This document shows, in pieces, positions 13,925-21,967 of a DNA stretch of 64,000 nt (position 1 is its first letter; each line of letters starts with the position of its first letter). Source of the stretch: Kribbella jejuensis (GTDB taxonomy: Bacteria > Actinomycetota > Actinomycetes > Propionibacteriales > Kribbellaceae); the NCBI RefSeq assembly GCF_006715085.1, contig NZ_VFMM01000001.1:3162001-3226000 (forward strand), in the 5' to 3' direction. The notes under the pieces were generated by a model. That model was not told the DNA's origin and made no database searches. It worked only from the letters and a program-made list of their open reading frames with translations. A program made the translations under genes and the position numbers.

Positions 13925-16306
13925 GTGGCTGACGAAGTAGAAGATGTCATCGAGCAGGCCCGCCAGAAACTGGTGGAGATCGTGCGCATGATGATGCGGT
14001 TCATGGACCGCCAGTCGCGCGACGACAGCCGGTTCTTCCGCGGCCTGGTGGACCGGCAGGCGCCTGGGCTGACGCGGCTGATCGACCAGGGCCGCAGTAC
14101 GCCGGAGGCCTCGCGCACGCTCGGTGAGTTCCTCAGGCCCGGCTGGGAAGGCAATCTGACCGAGGCTTTCGGGCAGATCCGCGGGGACCATCCGGTGTTC
14201 CAGGATCCGGCGGTACGGCAGGCGACCAACGAGTACCTCGCCCTGCGGCCGCAGTTGGCACAGCGCGCGGAACAGATGGTCACCGAACTCCAGCAGCTCG
14301 GCGCTCCCGAAGCCGCGGCCAATCTCCAGCGCCAGACCCAACAAGCGACCACCCGACTCCCGGCCGCCGCCCCACCCGCCCAACAGCTCCCCCCACGCCC
14401 CGCCCAGGCGCCAACTCCACCCCGCCCGGTCCAGGCGCCGACCGCGCCCCGCCCGGTCCAGGCGCCGAGCGCAACAGGTCCCGCCCAGGCGCTGGGGCCG
14501 CAAACCCAGGCGCCACAGGCACGGGCCGGACAGATGCCCCCGACCGGCCCCGGCGCCCAACCAACACCACCCGCAACCCGCGCCCCCGGGCCCAGTGGAC
14601 CCGCCACAGCGCCACAGTCCCCCACACCCGGCGCAGGCCAGACCCCCGGCCCCGCCCCGACCCCACCACGAACGCAAGCACCCGGCGTCGGCCAGGTGCC
14701 TGCGAGCGGTTCGCCCGCATCGCGAGCCCAAGCGCCCGGCGTCGGCCAGGCGCCTGCTGCCGGCCCGGCGCCGTCCGTGACCCGTACGACCGGTGTGGGC
14801 GGACGCGCCGCATCACCACAGCAGCCGATCCCCGGAACCGGCCAACCCGCCGGTGTCCCGACTCCACCACGAACGCAAGCACCCGGCGTCGGCCAGGTGT
14901 CCGCGGGCGGTGCGCCCGCGTCGGGAGCCCAAGCGCCGGGCGTCAATCAGGCGCCTGGGGTGGGGGATGCGCAGCCTGGCGCGGGGCAGGTTGGGACCAC
15001 TCGGACGATTGCGGCTGGGGTGGGTGGGCCGGTGAAGTTGGATGCGGGGTTGCTGGGGGCTGCCGGCCGGGTGGTGGTGCGGGCTGATCCGAACTGCACC
15101 GAGGCGAGGATCACGATTCGTACTGCGGATCAGACCGGGCCGGCGGCGGACGCCGTACGGGGGGCGACGCTGGAGTCGTCGCCCGACGGGCGGATGACCG
15201 CCTCGGCCCAGCAGACGCAGCCGGGTGTCGCGTTCGTCCAGAACGGACCGCAGCCGGGTGCCGGCAACATCGTCGGTGACGGGTACGTGACCCACAACGG
15301 CAACGTCGTGAGCAGCTACTACACGAACTCGCCGAACGGATTCTCGGTGGTCAGCCAGTCCGGCAACGGTGCCGTCATCACCGGCAGCGTCAACAACGTC
15401 AGCTTCGACAACGGTCGCATCCAGATCGGCAGCATCAGCGGCGGCGCGTTCTCGATCGGGCCGCAGACCTCGCCGATCGAGATCGAGGCGATCGTCCCGG
15501 AGGGCAGCTCGGTCGAGTGCTCGACCGACAGCGCGAACATCGAGACCCATGGCCGCGTGGACGTGGTCGAGGCCAACACCGCCAGCGGCAACGTGAGCGT
15601 CGACCAGGCGAACGCCGTCACGGCCGACACTGCCAGCGGCCAAGTCCGCGTCCAGAACGCGAACCAGGTGCAGGCCAACACCGCCAGCGGCGCCGTGAGC
15701 GTCGGGAACGCCACCGAGGTCCGCGCTAACACTGCCAGCGGCGCCGTGAGCGTCGGGGACGCCACCGAGGTTCGTGCCAACTCGGCCAGCGGCGCCGTGA
15801 GCGTACGCAACGCCGAGACGGTCCGGGCCACCACAGCCAGCGGGGCCGTGCGGGTCGACAGCTCGAAGGACGTCAGCGCACGGACGGCCAGTGGTGCCAT
15901 CACGGTCGGAAATGCCGACAAGGCCGTCGTCAGGTCGCATTCCGGCAGCGTGAACATCGGGACGACCAAGGATGCGACGGCGCGCTCGCAGGACGGCGAT
16001 GTCACCATCCGCGACGTCCGTGGTTCGGCGCGGGCCAACTCGGGGACCGGTGCCGTCTCCGTGCATGCGACCGAGGGCGGAACTGTGAAGGCGAGTTCGA
16101 CCCTGCGCCCGGTCACCGTGACTGCTACCGACAAGGCGGTCGGTGATGGGCTGACGGTCAATGCGGAGGGGCCGGCCGGGCAGGTGCGCACGCCGGAGGG
16201 CGCTAACACCGGGACCGCGGCGGCGGCCGGGTCGACTGGTGCTCGGGACTTCAACGACACCAGCCGGGCGGACCGCGCGCGCGACACCGGAGCCGGAAGA
16301 GGTTAG
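13925..16306 (+). CDS. Pro-rich protein with 17-residue repeat beta-solenoid (DUF4097-like)
   Basis: A 793-residue three-part protein. Residues 1-105 are helical, with a conserved-looking start (ADEVEDVIEQARQKLVEIVRMMMRFMDRQ). Residues about 110-370 are Pro/Ala/Gly/Gln-rich, with near-copies of a 95-base unit. From about 380 on is a beta-rich DUF4097-like region that contains nine tandem 17-residue units (about 550-702, bases 15572-16030), core xNTASGAVSVGNATEVR. The repeats are typical of a parallel beta-solenoid. No signal peptide or membrane segment is seen, so it is probably cytoplasmic or exported by an unconventional route. DUF4097 proteins often accompany LiaRS/PspC-type envelope-stress systems; here a LuxR-type two-component operon is convergent with a four-base overlap. 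Start is GTG 13925. Function unknown. Confidence 0.85.
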   Translation: MADEVEDVIEQARQKLVEIVRMMMRFMDRQSRDDSRFFRGLVDRQAPGLTRLIDQGRSTPEASRTLGEFLRPGWEGNLTEAFGQIRGDHPVFQDPAVRQATNEYLALRPQLAQRAEQMVTELQQLGAPEAAANLQRQTQQATTRLPAAAPPAQQLPPRPAQAPTPPRPVQAPTAPRPVQAPSATGPAQALGPQTQAPQARAGQMPPTGPGAQPTPPATRAPGPSGPATAPQSPTPGAGQTPGPAPTPPRTQAPGVGQVPASGSPASRAQAPGVGQAPAAGPAPSVTRTTGVGGRAASPQQPIPGTGQPAGVPTPPRTQAPGVGQVSAGGAPASGAQAPGVNQAPGVGDAQPGAGQVGTTRTIAAGVGGPVKLDAGLLGAAGRVVVRADPNCTEARITIRTADQTGPAADAVRGATLESSPDGRMTASAQQTQPGVAFVQNGPQPGAGNIVGDGYVTHNGNVVSSYYTNSPNGFSVVSQSGNGAVITGSVNNVSFDNGRIQIGSISGGAFSIGPQTSPIEIEAIVPEGSSVECSTDSANIETHGRVDVVEANTASGNVSVDQANAVTADTASGQVRVQNANQVQANTASGAVSVGNATEVRANTASGAVSVGDATEVRANSASGAVSVRNAETVRATTASGAVRVDSSKDVSARTASGAITVGNADKAVVRSHSGSVNIGTTKDATARSQDGDVTIRDVRGSARANSGTGAVSVHATEGGTVKASSTLRPVTVTATDKAVGDGLTVNAEGPAGQVRTPEGANTGTAAAAGSTGARDFNDTSRADRARDTGAGRG
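14663..14957 (+). repeat. Direct repeat in the Pro-rich linker
   Basis: A segment of about 95 bases at 14663-14757 recurs at 14864-14957 with close to 87% identity by eye, period 201. It encodes PPRTQAPGVGQVPASGSP and its relatives, showing recent in-frame expansion of the linker. Confidence 0.75.
15572..16030 (+). repeat. Nine tandem 51-base units coding a 17-residue repeat
   Basis: Units start at 15572, 15623, 15674, 15725, 15776, 15827, 15878, 15929 and 15980. Each encodes a variant of ANTASGAVSVGNATEVR, with TASG (later HSG, QDG) at fixed places. Units 3 and 4 (15674 and 15725) are nearly identical at DNA level; outer units are diverged, consistent with amplification from the middle. Confidence 0.88.
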
Positions 16307-16923
16307 AGCAGGCCGCGTTTGTAGCCTGCGGCGACTGCGGCGGCGCGGTCGGAGACGTCGAGTTTGGAGTAGATGTTCAGCAGGTGCGTCTTCACCGTAG
16401 CCTCGCTGATGAACAGGTGCCGGGCCGTCTCGCGGTTCGTGTTGCCGGCGGCAACCAGTTTCAGGACCTCGAGTTCGCGCGGGCTGAGCAGCTCCGCGGC
16501 CCGCGGTGCGCGGACGTGGTTCATCAGCGTGTTCGCCACCGACGGTGCGAGAACCGAGTGACCGTCGGCCGCGGAACGTACCGCGCGGAGAAGTTCGTCG
16601 CGCGGTGCGTCCTTGAGCAGATACCCGGTTGCGCCCGCCTCGATCGCGGGTACGACGTACCCGTCGGTGTCGTACGTCGTGAGCACGAGCACCCGCGCCC
16701 GCACGCCGCGTTCGGCCAGTTCGACAATCGCGGCGAGCCCGTTCATGCCGGGCATCTGCAGGTCCATCAGGATCACGTCCGGCCGGAGTGCCTCGGCCAG
16801 CTGGATCGCCTCCGCGCCGTCGGCGGCCTCACCGACCACCTCGAACTCGGGCTCGGCCGCGAACATCCCGCTCAGCCCGTCCCGGACGATCGGATGGTCG
16901 TCGGCGATCAGCAACCGGATCAT
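16303..16923 (-). CDS. LuxR/NarL-type response regulator
   Basis: A 206-residue response regulator. The receiver domain has Asp8/Asp9 and the phospho-acceptor Asp54 in VILMDLQMPGMNG, with the conserved Thr in VLVLTTYDTD and Lys in YLLKDA. The C-terminal LuxR HTH reads LLSPRELEVLKLVAAGNTNRETARHLFISEATVKTHLLNIYSKLDVSDR. Its start overlaps the histidine kinase end by four bases, so the two are translationally coupled. It is the last gene of the operon membrane protein-kinase-regulator. Targets are unknown; the convergent beta-solenoid gene is a candidate by proximity only. Confidence 0.95.
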   Translation of the reverse strand: MIRLLIADDHPIVRDGLSGMFAAEPEFEVVGEAADGAEAIQLAEALRPDVILMDLQMPGMNGLAAIVELAERGVRARVLVLTTYDTDGYVVPAIEAGATGYLLKDAPRDELLRAVRSAADGHSVLAPSVANTLMNHVRAPRAAELLSPRELEVLKLVAAGNTNRETARHLFISEATVKTHLLNIYSKLDVSDRAAAVAAGYKRGLL

Positions 16924-18140
16924 GCGCCCGCTCCCGTCAACGGTACGGTCGCGGAGATCGCCGTACCGAACCCCGGCTCGGACTCGATCTCCAGCGTCCC
17001 GTTCAGCGCCTCGACCCGCTGGCGCATCGCGACCAGCCCGTATCCACCGGCCTCCGACGACGGCCTGGGCGCAGCAGGATCGAACCCGATGCCGTCGTCC
17101 CGGACGTCGAGAGCGACCTCCTTCTCCATGTACGACAGCGTCACACCCACGCGTGTCGCCTGTGCATATTTCGCCACGTTCGCCAACGCCTCCTGAGTCG
17201 CGCGGAGCAGGGTCGACTCGGTCTCGGGTGTCAGCACCCGCGGCGAGCCGGTAGTGGTCAGTTGTCCGTCGACACCGTGCAGCGCCGACCAGCGCCGTAC
17301 GACGTCCGCGATCGCGTCGCCCAGCGTCGCCGACTGCAGCGGCTGCGGGCGCAGCGCGTGCACCGAACGCCGCGCCTCGGTGAGGCTCTCGCGGGCGAGG
17401 CCGATCGCGTTCGTCACGTACCGCCGCCAGTCGTCGGCGGTTTCCGCGGCCTGCAGCTGCGCAACGATACCGGTCAGCCCCTGGGCGAGCGTGTCGTGGA
17501 TCTCGCGCGCCATCCGCTGTCGTTCGTCGATGACGCCGGCCTCGCGCGCCTGCGTCACCAGTTGCTCGTGCAGCACCGCGTTCTCCGCGAGTGTGTCTTC
17601 GAGCCGGCGGTTCGTCTCGGTCAGCGCGTCGACCGCCTCCTGCCGCTGCCCGCTCAGTACGTCGCTGCGCCGGCCGAGCCACGACGCGAGGCACATCCCG
17701 ACCACGTTCACCGCGATCACCGCCGCGGTGACGAGCACGCCGAGGACGTCGGTCTTCGGGATCGCGTACGACTGCGCGTAGCCGGCGAGGACCGCGACCG
17801 ACCCGACACCGATCAGTTCGATCGGCCACGGCAGCAGGATGAAGGTGTAGAAGTACCCGGCCGGGGTCAGGAACCCGAACCACGGATCCCGGAGTACCAG
17901 CACCGCGAGCAGTAGCACGAACCCGGCGATGAAGACGCCGATCCAGCGATGGTCGGTGCGCTTGGCCGGTCGGAGCGTGAACATGCCGAGCGTCCACAGC
18001 CCGATCAGCGCGCACAGCACCAGGTCGACCGCGAGTGACCCGAGCCGGTCGCGCTTGATCAGGACGGTGACGGCGGCGAGCCCTGCGAGGAGCAGATAAG
18101 GCACCACCGTGAGCCGCAGCGGCCAGATCTGTTCACTCAT
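16920..18140 (-). CDS. Sensor histidine kinase (HisKA_3 type)
   Basis: A 406-residue membrane kinase. Four to five hydrophobic segments lie in residues 8-155, followed by a coiled coil (about 160-205). The phospho-acceptor H215 sits in RQRMAREIHDTLAQGL, the HisKA_3 dimerisation motif that pairs with NarL/LuxR regulators. The ATPase domain has EALANVAKYAQATRVGVTL (N box), DDGIGFDP (G1) and GGYGLVAMRQRV (G2). No extracellular sensor domain is seen, so sensing is probably in the membrane, as in LiaS/DesK-type kinases. It starts one base after the stop of the small membrane protein gene. Confidence 0.94.
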   Translation of the reverse strand: MSEQIWPLRLTVVPYLLLAGLAAVTVLIKRDRLGSLAVDLVLCALIGLWTLGMFTLRPAKRTDHRWIGVFIAGFVLLLAVLVLRDPWFGFLTPAGYFYTFILLPWPIELIGVGSVAVLAGYAQSYAIPKTDVLGVLVTAAVIAVNVVGMCLASWLGRRSDVLSGQRQEAVDALTETNRRLEDTLAENAVLHEQLVTQAREAGVIDERQRMAREIHDTLAQGLTGIVAQLQAAETADDWRRYVTNAIGLARESLTEARRSVHALRPQPLQSATLGDAIADVVRRWSALHGVDGQLTTTGSPRVLTPETESTLLRATQEALANVAKYAQATRVGVTLSYMEKEVALDVRDDGIGFDPAAPRPSSEAGGYGLVAMRQRVEALNGTLEIESEPGFGTAISATVPLTGAGA

Positions 18141-18141
18141 G

Positions 18142-18555
18142 TCACTTAGTGAACACCGAGCGGAGGTGCTTGCCGTTGACCATGAGTGTCACGCCGAGCA
18201 GCAGTAGGCCGCAGACGGCCTGCTCGCCCTTCAGCCAGAGCGGGAACGTGCCGGGCAGCGCGATGATCGTGACGATCGCGACCAGCATCACGGCCGAGAC
18301 GATACGGAGCCGGAGGAATCCCCGGTGCGATCCCTTGGCCGCGCTGCGGGCGAAGAGCAGGGTGAGCAGCGAGCTGGCGACCACGATCGTGCCGCGGACC
18401 CAGACCGCGCTGTTGACGATGTTCGTGTGGTGCCGCAGGACGATGATGGCGATCAGGGTCAGCACGCTGATCGCGACGTAGCCGGTCACCAGCAGCTGCA
18501 CGCTCCGCAACGCGGAGGCGCTGCGCGGGTGTCCGACGTTGGCGGGAGTGGTCAT
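18142..18555 (-). CDS. Small four-helix membrane protein in two-component operon
   Basis: A 137-residue protein with four predicted membrane segments (LLVTGYVAISVLTLIAIIVL, GTIVVASSLLTLLFA, IVSAVMLVAIVTIIALPG and AVCGLLLLGVTLMV). It is not a recognised enzyme or transporter. AAAGGACC upstream supports ATG 18555. It is the first gene of a tight operon with the histidine kinase and response regulator, so it may be an accessory sensor or modulator of the kinase. Known only as conserved actinobacterial hypothetical membrane protein. Confidence 0.78.
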   Translation of the reverse strand: MTTPANVGHPRSASALRSVQLLVTGYVAISVLTLIAIIVLRHHTNIVNSAVWVRGTIVVASSLLTLLFARSAAKGSHRGFLRLRIVSAVMLVAIVTIIALPGTFPLWLKGEQAVCGLLLLGVTLMVNGKHLRSVFTK

Positions 18556-18901
18556 CTCGATGGTCCTTTCGGGGTGTCTTCCGGTACTTCGACTCTCCCG
18601 TTCCGGCCCCCTGCGCCACATCGCCTGAGCGGTTCCACCTCCCTCCACCGATCGGTTGATCGCCGCCTCCGCCGGAGCGGCCGGCGCGGGATTCCAAGCC
18701 GCTCCCTGGCACAGGATCGTTGCCTTAAGCACCTTTCTTGCGTGTCAGTTTGTGCACGGACTGTCACGGAGCGTTTACGGCTCGATGCAGATGTCCGGAC
18801 AAGCCTGGTGCTGTCCGAACGGACGGCAGAAGGTCGGTGGCAGGAACGGAAATCACGAGGAGACAGTTCGAGGCAACCGGTCGACCACAGAAGGCGGACG
18901 C
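18556..18901. promoter_or_regulatory. 346-base intergenic region between divergent operons
   Basis: No gene is supported here. The DNA separates the two-component operon (minus) from the VanZ gene (plus) and must contain both promoters. AT-richer stretches near 18718-18745 and 18750-18785 are the likeliest promoter cores, but no clear -35/-10 pair could be assigned. Confidence 0.4.
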
Positions 18902-19558
18902 GTGCTCGAGACTTATCGCGGTATCCCACATCTCCTGGACACCTGGCTCGTGCTGACCGGCATGTTGCTGCCGATCGCCATCTCGTCGTTCCGCCGCCCC
19001 GGAGACCTGGTCCCCCGGCTGGCGGCGTTCTGCCTGCCGGCCGCGTTCGCGCTGGTGATCGCCGCGACCCTGACTCCGACGCCGCTGCGCTACGGTCCGG
19101 TCGGGCTGTGCGGCGCCCGGATGGAAGGGTTCGGCGGCCTGAGTTCGGTCCAGGCGCCGCTCAACGTGCTGCTGTTCATCCCGTTCACCGGCATGCTGAC
19201 GCTGGCCGGCGGTCGCCGGATGGAGGCGATCGCGGCGGGGATCGGGTTGTCGGCGGCGATCGAGGCGACCCAGTCGCTGATCCCGACGCTGGGGCGTACT
19301 TGCCAGCTGCACGACGTGCTGACGAACTCGCTCGGCTCGGTCTGCGGCGTCGGCCTGGCGGCTGCTGTACAGACGGTCGCCCACGGCCTGTTGACGGTCA
19401 CCCGCGGACGCCGGCTGGTCAGCACGCCGTACGTCGTCGAGCACGCCGGGCTGCTCGTCGTACCGCCAAGATCCCGGGCCAGGCACCGGCTGGTGGCACC
19501 GACGCGTCGTAACGAAGCTGCGAGATATCACAGAACGAATACACAGTTATCCGGATAG
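18902..19558 (+). CDS. VanZ-like family membrane protein
   Basis: About 218 residues. VanZ-type features are four to five hydrophobic segments, LNVLLFIPFTGMLTL, the EATQSLIPTLGRTCQLHDVLTNSLGSVCGV block (conserved E-Q and R-D-DvltNs-G) and a cytoplasmic tail. VanZ was first seen in teicoplanin resistance; most chromosomal members have no known role. The GTG at 18902 is chosen as the first start giving a normal N-terminal membrane segment; the longer frame from 18656 reads through promoter-like DNA. The C-terminal tail is basic and unusually long. Confidence 0.82.
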   Translation: MLETYRGIPHLLDTWLVLTGMLLPIAISSFRRPGDLVPRLAAFCLPAAFALVIAATLTPTPLRYGPVGLCGARMEGFGGLSSVQAPLNVLLFIPFTGMLTLAGGRRMEAIAAGIGLSAAIEATQSLIPTLGRTCQLHDVLTNSLGSVCGVGLAAAVQTVAHGLLTVTRGRRLVSTPYVVEHAGLLVVPPRSRARHRLVAPTRRNEAARYHRTNTQLSG

Positions 19559-19618
19559 TTATCCACAGGCTGTGGATGGAACCGTGGATGACCGCGTGAC
19601 TACCTGGGGATATCCACA
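19559..19618. promoter_or_regulatory. DnaA-box cluster I
   Basis: The 61-base gap between VanZ and the pentapeptide gene holds a perfect DnaA box TTATCCACA (19559-19567), a 8/9 match ATATCCACA (19610-19618) and a 7/9 inverted match TGTGGATGG (19571-19579). Density is far above chance for GC-rich DNA. It may titrate DnaA or couple nearby transcription to replication. Confidence 0.6.
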
Positions 19619-19619
19619 G

Positions 19620-20231
19620 TCACGGCCGTACGTCCAGACCGAGCGCGGTGGCGACGACCATGGCCTGGGTGAGGTCGATCCGGGCGCCCTTGAGCGTGAC
19701 GGTCAGCGGATCGAGCGTGGACAGGTCCGATCCGCGCAGGTCGGCGCCGGTGAAGTCGGCCTTCTGCAGCTGTGCACCGGACAGATCGAGGTCCCGGAGC
19801 ACCGCCTTCGGCGCCCGTACGCCGGTCAGGTCCGCCTCGCGGAGCTTCACGCCGGTGAACTCCGCGCCCTTCAGGTCCGCGCCGGGGAACCCGGTGAACG
19901 ACCAGTCGCCGCCGGACACCTTCATCAGGCTGTACGTGCAGTCGTCGAAGAAGCTGCCGACGAACTTGCACCGGTTGAACGTGGTGTCGAACAGCGAGCA
20001 CCGCACGAACGTGCAGTTCACGAACGCGGCGTCGGTATGCGTCGACGCGTTGAACCGGACCCCGCGGAACGTGCATTCCTCGAACACCCCACCGCGGTTG
20101 TCCACCTCGGTCAGGTCCGAGTCGATGAACAGCACCCGCCGGTACGTCTCCCCCGACGGATCGGCGTCGTCCCAGTCCCGGATCGTCGACTCGGTCGGCA
20201 CCGCCGGACGCCCGTCCACTCGATCAGCCAT
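19620..20231 (-). CDS. Pentapeptide-repeat protein (Qnr/MfpA-like fold)
   Basis: A 203-residue protein with two runs of A(D/N)LXX-type pentapeptides. The first (about 40-110) is rich in F at the central position (CTFRGVRF, AAFVNCTFVRCSLFDTTFNRCKF); the second (about 125-175) is canonical (GADLKGAEFTGVKLREADL and LSGAQLQKADFTGADLRGSDL). It folds as a right-handed quadrilateral beta-helix. The C-terminal tail (KGARIDLTQAMVVATALGLDVRP) resembles the dimerisation tail of Qnr/MfpA proteins that mimic DNA and bind gyrase. Whether this one does is unknown, but gyrBA is 16 kb away. Start ATG 20231 with AGGG upstream. Confidence 0.88.
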   Translation of the reverse strand: MADRVDGRPAVPTESTIRDWDDADPSGETYRRVLFIDSDLTEVDNRGGVFEECTFRGVRFNASTHTDAAFVNCTFVRCSLFDTTFNRCKFVGSFFDDCTYSLMKVSGGDWSFTGFPGADLKGAEFTGVKLREADLTGVRAPKAVLRDLDLSGAQLQKADFTGADLRGSDLSTLDPLTVTLKGARIDLTQAMVVATALGLDVRP

Positions 20232-20322
20232 GTGCCAACCCTGCCACGCAGCACACAGAGTTGTGATGCTAAGGCAGGACAACGGTAGGCCGACCGACAA
20301 ATACGGACCGCACGATGGAGGA

Positions 20323-21234
20323 GTGACCGGAACCGAGAGGGTGATGGTGTTCGGCGCCGGAGGTTTCCTCGGCGCCACGATCTGTGCGCTGCTCGCCGAC
20401 CGGGGGATCGAGTACCGAGGGCTGAGCCGGACCCGGAGCGAGCCGTACCGGCGGTGTGATCTGACCGCGATGCATCCGTACGCGCTGGACACCCAGATCG
20501 GGATGTACAAGCCGACCGTGGTCGTCAACGCGGTCGGCGCGACGCTCGGCGAGCCGGCCGAGCTGGTCCGCGCGAACGTGATCGCGGTCGAGGCCCTGCT
20601 CGCGTCGGTCCGCGACCACGCCGGTCACGCCCGGTTCGTCCAGCTCGGCTCGGCGGCAGAGTACGGCGGTGCGCCGCACGGGACGAGCCAGTCCGAGGAC
20701 GCCGCGCCGCGCCCGCTCGGCCCGTACGGGATCACCAAGTTGGCCGGTGCCGAACTAGTCCTCCGGGCACACCGAGCCGGGGCGGATGCGGCCGTACTGC
20801 GGATCTTCGACGTGATCGGGCCGGGCGCGCCCGAGACCACGCTGACCGGGCGGGTGATCCGGGACCTGCGGTCGCGGCAGCTGATCGAGGTCGGGTCGCT
20901 CGATGTCTGGCGGGACTTCGTCGACGTCCGCGACGTGGCCGAGGCGGTCCTGGCGGTCGCGCTCGCGGACGGGAGCCTGCCGCCGGTTCTGAACGTCGGT
21001 ACCGGCCGGGCGACGCTCGCGCGCGACGTCGCCGGGCAGCTGTTCGAGCTGAGCAGTCAGCCGGCGACCATCGTCGACGACGCCGAGCAGGAGACCGCGC
21101 TCGGCGCACCGTGGCAGCAGGCCGACACCACGCTGATCGAGCAGACCCTCGGCTGGTCGCCCAAGATCGCCCTCGACCAGTCCCTCGCCGACAGCTGGGC
21201 AGAATTGCCCTGTGGAAATCCGAGCGCTCAGTGA
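20323..21234 (+). CDS. NAD-dependent epimerase/dehydratase family protein
   Basis: A 303-residue extended SDR. The NAD loop is VFGAGGFLG (Gly11, Gly14, Gly17). The active-site YxxxK is in GPYGITKLAGAELVL, preceded by the Ser block LGSAAEYG. RDFVDVRDVAEAVLAV and LNVGTGRATLARDVA are the usual C-terminal substrate-binding signatures of GDP/UDP/dTDP-sugar epimerases. The sugar is not readable. GTG 20323 is preferred, with no well-spaced Shine-Dalgarno; ATG 20344 is an alternative. Its 3' end overlaps the PP2C-like gene by 23 bases, suggesting coupling. Confidence 0.87.
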   Translation: MTGTERVMVFGAGGFLGATICALLADRGIEYRGLSRTRSEPYRRCDLTAMHPYALDTQIGMYKPTVVVNAVGATLGEPAELVRANVIAVEALLASVRDHAGHARFVQLGSAAEYGGAPHGTSQSEDAAPRPLGPYGITKLAGAELVLRAHRAGADAAVLRIFDVIGPGAPETTLTGRVIRDLRSRQLIEVGSLDVWRDFVDVRDVAEAVLAVALADGSLPPVLNVGTGRATLARDVAGQLFELSSQPATIVDDAEQETALGAPWQQADTTLIEQTLGWSPKIALDQSLADSWAELPCGNPSAQ

Positions 21235-21967
21235 GGCCGCACCGGACCGCCGACCACCCGCCGTCAACGAGGACCTGATCCTCACCGGCCCCGACTTCGC
21301 CGTCGTCCTCGACGGCGCGACCGCACCCCGCGTCCCGGTCGACTCCGGTTGTCGGCACACGGTCGCCTGGCTGGTGATGCAGTTGGCGACCCGGCTCGCG
21401 CCACCGCTGCTCAGCCGATCACCCGCACCACTGCCCGAGCTCCTCGCCGACGCGATCGCGGCGGTCCGCGATTCACACGCCGGTACCTGCGACGTCAGCA
21501 ATCCCGACAGCCCGTCGTCCACTGTCGCGATGGTCCGGCTGCTCCCCGACCACATCGAACACTTGGTACTCGCGGACTCGCCGATCGTCCTCCGCTCACC
21601 AGACGGCCGGATCACCGTCCACAGCGACGACCGGATTGACCTGCTCCCCGAGCGGACCCTCGAGGCGGTACGCCGGCTGCGCAACCAGCCGGGCGGCTTC
21701 TGGGTGGCGAGCACGCAGCCCGGTGCGGCGTACGAGGCGGTCGCCGGTACGACGGATCGCGCGGACGTCGACGCGATCGCGCTCCTGACCGACGGCGCCT
21801 CGCGCTATACCGAACGCTACGGCCACTCGTGGGACGAGCTGATGGACGTACTCACCACCGACGGTCCGCGCGAGCTGATCGACCGGGTGCGGGTCCACGA
21901 CACCGCTTCGCCCACCAGCGGCAAGCAGTACGACGATGCGAGCGTCGTACTGCTTCAGCGTCCGTAG
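21212..21967 (+). CDS. PP2C-like phosphatase-fold protein
   Basis: A 251-residue protein with a weak PP2C pattern: NEDLIL near residue 19, VVLDGAT with Asp34 (metal position), EHLVLADSPIVL, ALLTDGASRY and a C-terminal YDDASVVLL. These match motifs of PPM phosphatases, though GDG/DGMGG is replaced by DGATAP and some metal ligands may be missing. It may be a divergent Ser/Thr phosphatase or an integrated sensor. GTG start overlaps the epimerase gene by 23 bases. It is convergent with the DUF4328 gene, overlapping by 13 bases. Confidence 0.75.
   Translation: MEIRALSEAAPDRRPPAVNEDLILTGPDFAVVLDGATAPRVPVDSGCRHTVAWLVMQLATRLAPPLLSRSPAPLPELLADAIAAVRDSHAGTCDVSNPDSPSSTVAMVRLLPDHIEHLVLADSPIVLRSPDGRITVHSDDRIDLLPERTLEAVRRLRNQPGGFWVASTQPGAAYEAVAGTTDRADVDAIALLTDGASRYTERYGHSWDELMDVLTTDGPRELIDRVRVHDTASPTSGKQYDDASVVLLQRP

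Noticed and set aside
16303..18015. 570-residue response-regulator frame with long N-terminus
   Set aside because: The extension is an out-of-frame reading of the histidine kinase; the receiver domain begins at ATG 16923.
19648..20322. Long N-terminal extension of the epimerase
   Set aside because: It is the antisense of the pentapeptide gene; the Rossmann loop starts right after GTG 20323.
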